From positions 1 to 5,890 of the forward strand of contig CAITIF010000077.1 in assembly GCA_903892365.1 (NCBI GenBank): a stretch of DNA of 5,890 bases, read 5' to 3'. The notes under the pieces are model-generated. The model saw nothing but the letters and a program-made list of their open reading frames with translations, searched no databases and had not been told where the DNA came from. How positions within the stretch are numbered: position 1 is the stretch's first letter; every line of letters starts with the position of its first letter. Positions 1 through 3,563 of this stretch are shown piece after piece. Both the position numbers and the translations under genes were made by a program. The stretch comes from an uncultured Pirellula sp. GTDB taxonomy: Bacteria > Planctomycetota > Planctomycetia > Pirellulales > Pirellulaceae.

Positions 1-27
1 ATGGACCAAAGGAAAAAGCAAGCATGA
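1..27 (+). CDS. possible 3' end of an upstream gene (partial)
   Basis: The frame starting at base 1 is open from the window edge to a TGA at 25-27. This gives a short, very basic tail (eight residues, with RKK) before the stop. The stop overlaps the ATG of the next gene in an ATGA junction at 24-27, a common arrangement in translationally coupled operons. With only eight codons visible this could be chance, and nothing can be said about the product. The ATG at base 1 is probably internal to a longer frame or coincidental. Confidence 0.35.
   Translation: MDQRKKQA
9..13 (+). promoter_or_regulatory. ribosome binding site of the thioredoxin-like gene
   Basis: AAGGA lies 10 bases before the ATG at 24. 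The frame upstream of this ATG is open to the window edge, so the site is what decides the start. The spacing is slightly long but acceptable. Confidence 0.5.
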
Positions 28-530
28 ATGAATCTGCAGCCTTAGCGTCATCGTCTGTGAACACCGCTCCACTTCCGAATCGAATTCGGAGATTCAATTT
101 CTGGCGATACTTCTGGTTATCATTCCTTGTGGTCTCGCTTGCGTACGCTTGGTATTGTTTTTACGCTCCCGCCAACAACATCGTTTGGGTTGATAACTTT
201 GTTTCTGCCCAGAAACAGTCTGCAATTACTGGGAAGCCGATCCTTCTGTACTTTACCGGCAAGTGGTGTGTTCCGTGCCGAGTCATGAAACGCCAAGTGT
301 GGGCTGATAAAGAAGTCGAGGCATTGGTGAATGCCCAATTCATCCCCTTGTCTATCGACTTGGATAGTCCAGATAATGCTGAGTTGTTGACTCGATACAA
401 TGTCCGAGGCGCACCCGTAGTAATTGTTACTGATCCACTGGGAAATGCTATGCGATGGCGAGCAGGTGGAATGGGGAAATCGGAGTTCCTGGAGTTGCTA
501 AGGGAGCCGAAACCTTTGGAAGGCAATTGA
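24..530 (+). CDS. membrane-anchored thioredoxin-fold protein
   Basis: A 168-residue thiol-disulfide protein of the thioredoxin-like superfamily, closest in style to the Thioredoxin_7/DsbD C-terminal type. Residues 1-23 are a short cytoplasmic tail ending in Arg-rich NRIRR. Residues about 26-48 form one hydrophobic, aromatic-rich membrane helix. The positive charges before the helix predict that the catalytic domain (about 55-160) faces the periplasm. The active site is WCVPC, with Cys82 and Cys85, preceded by the strand PILLYF. The cis-proline loop is RGAPVV, with Pro131. Both hallmarks are present, so the protein should be redox active. It is probably a reductase or a disulfide carrier supplying electrons to envelope proteins, but the partner is unknown. 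There is no DsbD-type multi-helix core. The ATG may be coupled to an upstream gene by a four-base overlap. Fold assignment is secure; direction of electron flow and partner are inference. Confidence 0.9.
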   Translation: MNESAALASSSVNTAPLPNRIRRFNFWRYFWLSFLVVSLAYAWYCFYAPANNIVWVDNFVSAQKQSAITGKPILLYFTGKWCVPCRVMKRQVWADKEVEALVNAQFIPLSIDLDSPDNAELLTRYNVRGAPVVIVTDPLGNAMRWRAGGMGKSEFLELLREPKPLEGN

Positions 531-623
531 ATGGTCGCATTCTTCCCGTTCTTGTGATCGAAGCTTGTTGTGGTGAATCCAATGCGTTTTCTTGAAACAG
601 CTAATGCGTTGCTAGATGGGTAT
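531..623. other. convergent intergenic gap
   Basis: This gap separates the ends of the plus-strand thioredoxin-like gene and the minus-strand membrane protein gene. I see no clear intrinsic terminator for either: only a four-base-pair stem (GTTT/AAAC) near 585-597 without a proper T-tract. An eight-base direct repeat, AATGCGTT, occurs at 581-588 and 603-610, 22 bases apart, and has no assigned role. Confidence 0.5.
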
Positions 624-1130
624 TCAGTCGATATTGGATTCGCGAATCTTGTCCATCAAGAGTTCGCAGTCCAAGCGAAGCTGCTGCATCTGGTCCGAGC
701 TCCAGCGTTGTCCAATGCGACTTGCAATGTGGAGGGCTGCGATGCCCGCTATGGCTAAAATAGGAACGGCGCTCATCCAAGTGGATTGCTTCAAAAGCGA
801 GACTGCATAAACATAAATCATCGCAAAAAATGCAGTGAAGCCTAGAGCCAAGTAGACCACCCAAACGAACGTCCAAACCTCTTGCCGCGGTTCAAATCGA
901 GCGTGGATGCGAGTTCCGTTGGCTCCGTCGTCATCCAGAGTCAGTGATAGATGTGGAGTCCAGTAGCGCAGTTCCTTTTTCGGAACATGCAATTCGGCAA
1001 ATCGTTCAAAGGCCAAGCAGTTCCGACTCCACGGTTCCCTTGACAGTATCTCGCGAATGTTCTGATCTACCGTCGATACGGGCATTGGTAGATGCATGTC
1101 AAATGCGGGAGTTAGATCGGATATCGACAT
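624..1130 (-). CDS. conserved-looking two-helix membrane protein, function unknown
   Basis: This protein has 168 residues when started at the ATG (1128-1130). A TTG one codon upstream is possible, but AAGGGG at 1137-1142 sits six bases before the ATG and favours it. Residues 1-55 are soluble and include PWSRN and an FERFAEL helix. A strand-rich section at 56-84 (YWTPHLSLTL through GTRIHARFEP) leads into two hydrophobic helices at about 86-113 and 118-138. A polar tail (GQRWSSDQM, 140-148) and a charged helix finish the protein. From memory, a W-P-x-L-x-L strand, a GT-x-I/L-x-x-RF-x-P strand, VWT, two helices and a GQ...DQM tail recur in uncharacterised bacterial membrane proteins. I cannot name the family and know of no function. 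It is the last minus-strand gene here, 83 bases after the YgfZ-like gene, so it may or may not share that transcript. Confidence 0.8.
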   Translation of the reverse strand: MSISDLTPAFDMHLPMPVSTVDQNIREILSREPWSRNCLAFERFAELHVPKKELRYWTPHLSLTLDDDGANGTRIHARFEPRQEVWTFVWVVYLALGFTAFFAMIYVYAVSLLKQSTWMSAVPILAIAGIAALHIASRIGQRWSSDQMQQLRLDCELLMDKIRESNID

Positions 1131-1136
1131 CAACAG

Positions 1137-1142
1137 CCCCTT
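1137..1142 (-). promoter_or_regulatory. ribosome binding site deciding the start of the 168-residue protein
   Basis: On the minus strand AAGGGG lies six bases before the ATG ending at 1130 and only three before the alternative TTG. This makes the ATG the better start. Confidence 0.5.
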
Positions 1143-1159
1143 CGAAGCCTGAGAGAAAG

Positions 1160-1175
1160 CGTCGTTTCGTCGACG
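1160..1175 (-). terminator. weak hairpin after the YgfZ-like gene
   Basis: On the minus strand CGTCG and CGACG (1171-1175 and 1160-1164) can pair around a six-base loop. A pyrimidine-rich but interrupted tract (CTTTCTCTC) follows. It begins about 38 bases after the YgfZ-like stop codon. The five-base-pair stem and broken T-tract make it at best a weak terminator. A second short inverted repeat, AGGCC/GGCCT at 1186-1197, lies nearer the stop and has no T-tract. Confidence 0.2.
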
Positions 1176-1213
1176 TTAGCTAGGCAGGCCGGGGCCTTCC
1201 AAACTAATTGGTG

Positions 1214-2140
1214 TTAGGAAACGATCGCCTGGGCGGAGTCTACTAAAAGCTGGGTACCCGATTGAAAGTGACTTCGTTTGATAAAGGCTAGAGCCACGAC
1301 CTGTGTCGCGTCTCCAGATTCATCGAGCGTTGCGCTTCGGATCGTCCCCACTTCCTTCTCCTCAGCATAAACCGTCGCGAGGGAAATTGGAACAGACGCT
1401 GTAGAAACCGAAAGCATGACCAGCTTTTTTTGCACTTGTCCAAGAGCATCGAGTCTTGCAATCGTTTCTTGCCCCAGATAACACCCTTTGTTGAATGAAA
1501 TAGCCAGTTGATCTCGATCGAGCTCTTGAGGTAAGTTGCGATCATCAAAATCCAAACCGTACCATGGCCATTTGGCGAGGATGCGGAGGTGTTCCCAGCC
1601 TGATCGAGTTTCTAGATCGCTTGTCAAGCAATCACTTCCAAGCCGATCATGGATCACGGTCTGGTTCGCATCGGACGGCACCAAACACAAGAAAGACTCT
1701 GGGCCAATCCAAGCGGCATGAACCAGCATGCACTCCACTCCCGCTATCTCCAGTCGCACGGCCGATCCTGCGCTAGGGGCTTGGTCGATACTCATGCCAA
1801 ATACCGATGCAACGGTGGCTCGATCTTGCAACAACCAAAAAACAAAGTGTTGGCTTTGGTCCGACACAATTGCATCTTCGCGAATGATGTAACGGTCGAA
1901 GTGGGGAACCAGACGTTCGGCTTGCCCTGGGACTGTGAGAAAGTAGACGCAGTCGTCCAAGCCGAAAGCGATTCCGTGGCCAAACGTTCTACCCTTCACG
2001 TCGGTAACAAATGTCTCGGTCGCTTGTCCGTGGCTCAGCTTGCGTAAGTCTTGCGTGCAAAGATTGTTGAATACGCGACAGCGGTCGCTACCTTGAAAGC
2101 GAATGATTGTTCCGGAGCCTAGCGAAAATCCTTTCGACAC
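1214..2140 (-). CDS. ygfZ: YgfZ/GcvT-like folate-binding protein
   Basis: A 308-residue member of the YgfZ branch of the aminomethyltransferase (GcvT) fold, close to the usual family length of 300-330. The diagnostic motif KGCYLGQE is at residues 218-225, with the conserved Cys220. It is preceded by the usual LPQEL and ISF segments and followed by an AR...LG...KKL stretch. The N-terminal folate-binding half opens with a strand and the FNNLCTQDLRKL helix (24-35), the counterpart of the FLQ-x-x-T-x-DV region. The C-terminal barrel holds a GTIRSAT segment (265-271). In E. coli YgfZ is a tetrahydrofolate-dependent protein that supports assembly or repair of some Fe-S enzymes, such as the tRNA-modifying enzyme MiaB. 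A similar cytoplasmic role is inferred here. It is not the glycine cleavage T-protein: no gcvH or gcvP is nearby, and KGCYxGQE marks the YgfZ branch. The start is GTG, eight bases after the stop of the preceding gene, so co-translation is likely. Confidence 0.9.
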   Translation of the reverse strand: MSKGFSLGSGTIIRFQGSDRCRVFNNLCTQDLRKLSHGQATETFVTDVKGRTFGHGIAFGLDDCVYFLTVPGQAERLVPHFDRYIIREDAIVSDQSQHFVFWLLQDRATVASVFGMSIDQAPSAGSAVRLEIAGVECMLVHAAWIGPESFLCLVPSDANQTVIHDRLGSDCLTSDLETRSGWEHLRILAKWPWYGLDFDDRNLPQELDRDQLAISFNKGCYLGQETIARLDALGQVQKKLVMLSVSTASVPISLATVYAEEKEVGTIRSATLDESGDATQVVALAFIKRSHFQSGTQLLVDSAQAIVS

Positions 2141-2148
2141 TTGGTTGG

Positions 2149-2844
2149 TTATTCCTTTTCTTGCAAGGCTTCTTCGATCACCGTCAGGAAAACCTGAGAA
2201 ACGCTCTTCTCGAATGGTTCCTTGGAGATAACTAACTTGTCGGACATGGTCGAAAGTCTTCGTTGGAATTCTCGGAGTCGATCATCGTTCACATCGTCGC
2301 GAATCGTCAGACGTCCCGATCGCTGATCTTTCGTAGCAACATTTTGTACTGCAAATTCCATGTCTTGGATTGACAGTTTGCCTTCCGACGCGGCTCGCAG
2401 CCATCGATCACAAGCCGCAGTAAATTCGGCTTTCTCTTCTTCGATAAACCCGTCCGATTGCTTGGCTGCCGCGACGAGTTGCTCGACAACTCCCCATTGT
2501 AAGACTGGGCTATCGGTCATACGAATTACTAAACGCGAAAGTTGGCGAGTCGTGAGTTCTTCGCGTTCCATGTCCGAGGATAGGTCGGTCATGCGTTCGA
2601 TGATGGCTTGCTTGTCGGTTGTGCTTAAAGACGACTGTTCTACCCAGGGGATCAGCTGTTCGCGGACCGAGTAGGCGGCTCGGCGGCCTTGGCTGCCGGT
2701 CATCATTGCGGCCATGGCAATCATCCCAAGGCTCAAGCAAATCGCCCCAATCACGGCCACGACAAGGCAAGCGGGTCCTAATGAGACATCTTTCTGAGGT
2801 CCACCGGATCCGCGTTCGATTGGCTTTCCGTTCTCTTTTGCCAT
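2149..2844 (-). CDS. single-pass membrane protein with helical soluble domain, function unknown
   Basis: I do not recognise this 231-residue protein. Residues 1-21 are polar with several charges (KENGKPIERG). Residues 22-49 form one strongly hydrophobic helix rich in Ala, Met, Ile and Gly. Residues 50-231 are charged and predicted almost wholly helical, with repeated amphipathic segments such as the stretch around IIERMTDLSSDMEREEL and the LRLVIRM-like helix after it. The C-terminus is acidic and basic (EALQEKE). I see no catalytic motif, metal ligands or cysteine pairs; the only cysteines are two in the membrane helix and one near residue 145. It may be an anchored scaffold or sensor facing either side; topology is unclear. 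The ATG at 2842-2844 has no good ribosome binding site. The gene lies 83 bases after greA and eight before the YgfZ-like gene, which argues for co-expression with the latter. Being coding is well supported; any function would be a guess. Confidence 0.8.
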   Translation of the reverse strand: MAKENGKPIERGSGGPQKDVSLGPACLVVAVIGAICLSLGMIAMAAMMTGSQGRRAAYSVREQLIPWVEQSSLSTTDKQAIIERMTDLSSDMEREELTTRQLSRLVIRMTDSPVLQWGVVEQLVAAAKQSDGFIEEEKAEFTAACDRWLRAASEGKLSIQDMEFAVQNVATKDQRSGRLTIRDDVNDDRLREFQRRLSTMSDKLVISKEPFEKSVSQVFLTVIEEALQEKE

Positions 2845-2871
2845 GGTTTAAGCGTCTTTAAGATTGAGTGT

Positions 2872-2881
2872 CTGACGTCAG
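2872..2881. repeat. perfect 10-bp palindrome in the greA downstream gap
   Basis: CTGACGTCAG is an exact palindrome centred 32 bases upstream of the ATG of the 231-residue protein, in the 83-base gap after greA. A second, eight-base palindrome (CGAATTCG, 2897-2904) and a five-base-pair inverted repeat (ACTCG/CGAGT, 2905-2916) lie closer to greA. No T-tract follows any of them on the minus strand, so they are not intrinsic terminators. The position would suit an operator, but I see no convincing promoter here. Confidence 0.3.
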
Positions 2882-2927
2882 CTCCGGGGGGCCAGCCGAA
2901 TTCGACTCGCCCGAGTTACCCCACTAA

Positions 2928-3404
2928 CTAGTCTTTGAATTCGATGGAAAGGACTTCATATTTGAGCGTTCCGCGGGGGGCTTGGATTTCGACCTTCTCA
3001 CCCACTTTTTTACCCATCAAGGCGACACCAAACGGGCTGCTGGAAAGGATCCGACCAACTTCGTAGTCTTCGTCACCCGCCCCAACCAGTGTGTATTCTT
3101 CTTCGTCGCCCCATGGGTCCTTTACCCGCACCGTTGCGCCAAACCCAACCTGATCTTTTGGCAAAGTTGCACTATCGATAATGTGCGCGTTGCTGAGCTT
3201 GGTTTTGAGCGCATTGATTTTCGACTGGGTTAGCCCTTGGTTTTCGCGCTGAGCGTGGTATTCGGCGTTTTCTTTCAAGTCCCCTTCGGCCCGTGCTTCG
3301 GCTATCTTCTCGGAAATGCGAGGCATCTCTACATTTTCGAGCCGATCAATCTCTGCTCGAATTCGGTTGTAACCGTCACGAGTCATCGGCACGTAATCAC
3401 TCAT
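2928..3404 (-). CDS. greA: transcription elongation factor GreA
   Basis: A 158-residue GreA, the same length as the E. coli protein. The N-terminal coiled-coil hairpin spans about 8-75, with the signature [15 protein letters not shown] at 36-50. Asp42 and Glu45 match the acidic tip residues that enter the RNA polymerase secondary channel and help hold the catalytic magnesium. The C-terminal FKBP-like domain (about 80-158) ends with [15 protein letters not shown] and the closing strand YEVLSIEF. GreA stimulates cleavage of backtracked RNA and rescues stalled elongation complexes. An in-frame ATG at 3479 would add 25 residues with no GreA similarity, and that extension lies inside a terminator-like stem-loop. 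The ATG at 3402-3404 follows AGGAG with eight-base spacing and is clearly right. The leader holds several regulatory-looking structures listed separately. The gene belongs to the minus-strand series but need not be cotranscribed with its upstream neighbour. Confidence 0.97.
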   Translation of the reverse strand: MSDYVPMTRDGYNRIRAEIDRLENVEMPRISEKIAEARAEGDLKENAEYHAQRENQGLTQSKINALKTKLSNAHIIDSATLPKDQVGFGATVRVKDPWGDEEEYTLVGAGDEDYEVGRILSSSPFGVALMGKKVGEKVEIQAPRGTLKYEVLSIEFKD

Positions 3405-3412
3405 CTTCCAAA

Positions 3413-3417
3413 CTCCT
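3413..3417 (-). promoter_or_regulatory. ribosome binding site of greA
   Basis: AGGAG on the minus strand, eight bases before the ATG ending at 3404, is a textbook site. It rejects the longer frame starting at 3479. The base just 5' of it borders a five-base-pair hairpin (TGCAT/ATGCA, 3419-3432, loop TAGG on the minus strand). Confidence 0.75.
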
Positions 3418-3435
3418 ATGCATCCTAATGCACTT

Positions 3436-3480
3436 AAAAAAAGATGCGACCTGACTTCGAAGACGAAGAAAAGTCGCATC
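3436..3480 (-). terminator. intrinsic terminator or attenuator in front of greA
   Basis: On the minus strand GATGCGAC (3480-3473) pairs perfectly with GTCGCATC (3450-3443). Inside is a four-by-four internal loop, then a second stem CTTCG/CGAAG (3468-3464 with 3459-3455) capped by a four-base loop. Seven consecutive T (3442-3436) follow directly. A stem-loop plus T-run is the classical form of an intrinsic terminator, and it acts only on the minus strand. It sits 83 bases after the stop of the repeat-protein gene and 31 bases before the greA start codon. It therefore either ends the upstream transcript or attenuates greA from a promoter further up the leader. Confidence 0.75.
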
Positions 3481-3496
3481 GTGATTCACGGTTGTC

Positions 3497-3527
3497 ATTC
3501 TATCATCAGGCGGGTAAACCCGCTCAA
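3497..3527 (-). promoter_or_regulatory. candidate greA promoter with extended -10
   Basis: On the minus strand TAGAAT (3502-3497) matches the -10 consensus at five of six positions and is preceded by TG and one base (3505-3503), giving an extended -10. A weak -35-like TTGAGC (3527-3522) is 19 bases upstream. Transcription would start near 3490 and give a leader of roughly 85 bases that includes the terminator-like stem-loop. An alternative pair, TTGACA (3561-3556) with AATGAT (3539-3534) and a 16-base spacer, lies just after the stop of the upstream gene. Both are read by eye against the sigma-70 consensus, which planctomycete promoters may not follow closely. Confidence 0.4.
3510..3523. repeat. 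inverted repeat in the promoter spacer upstream of greA
   Basis: GCGGGT and ACCCGC are six-base inverted arms around a central AA. The element falls between the candidate -35 and -10 boxes, a position typical of operators. As RNA it would be a short GC-rich hairpin with a four-base loop, without a T-tract, so it is not a terminator by itself. Confidence 0.35.
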
Positions 3528-3563
3528 CCTACCATCATTCCGCCAAGATCACGATTGTCAAGT

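Noticed and set aside
161..526. Minus-strand open frame of 121 codons opposite the thioredoxin-like gene
   Set aside because: The plus strand encodes an intact WCVPC active site and cis-proline loop; the antisense product has no recognisable feature.
581..610. Eight-base direct repeat AATGCGTT with 22-base periodicity
   Set aside because: Only two copies lie in a short convergent gap downstream of both genes, where an operator is unlikely; probably chance.
1186..1197. AGGCC/GGCCT inverted repeat as a terminator after the YgfZ-like gene
   Set aside because: The loop would be only two bases (or the stem four pairs with a four-base loop), and no T-tract follows.
1649..2047. Plus-strand open frame of 132 codons opposite the YgfZ-like gene
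   Set aside because: The minus-strand frame carries the KGCYLGQE signature and full family length; the opposite frame shows no domain.
1214..2140. Glycine cleavage system T-protein (GcvT)
   Set aside because: The KGCYxGQE motif and roughly 300-residue length fit YgfZ, and no other glycine cleavage genes are present.
3405..3479. Longer GreA starting at an ATG at 3479
   Set aside because: The extra 25 residues have no GreA similarity, the codons lie in a terminator-like stem-loop, and the internal ATG at 3404 has an excellent AGGAG site and gives the standard family length.
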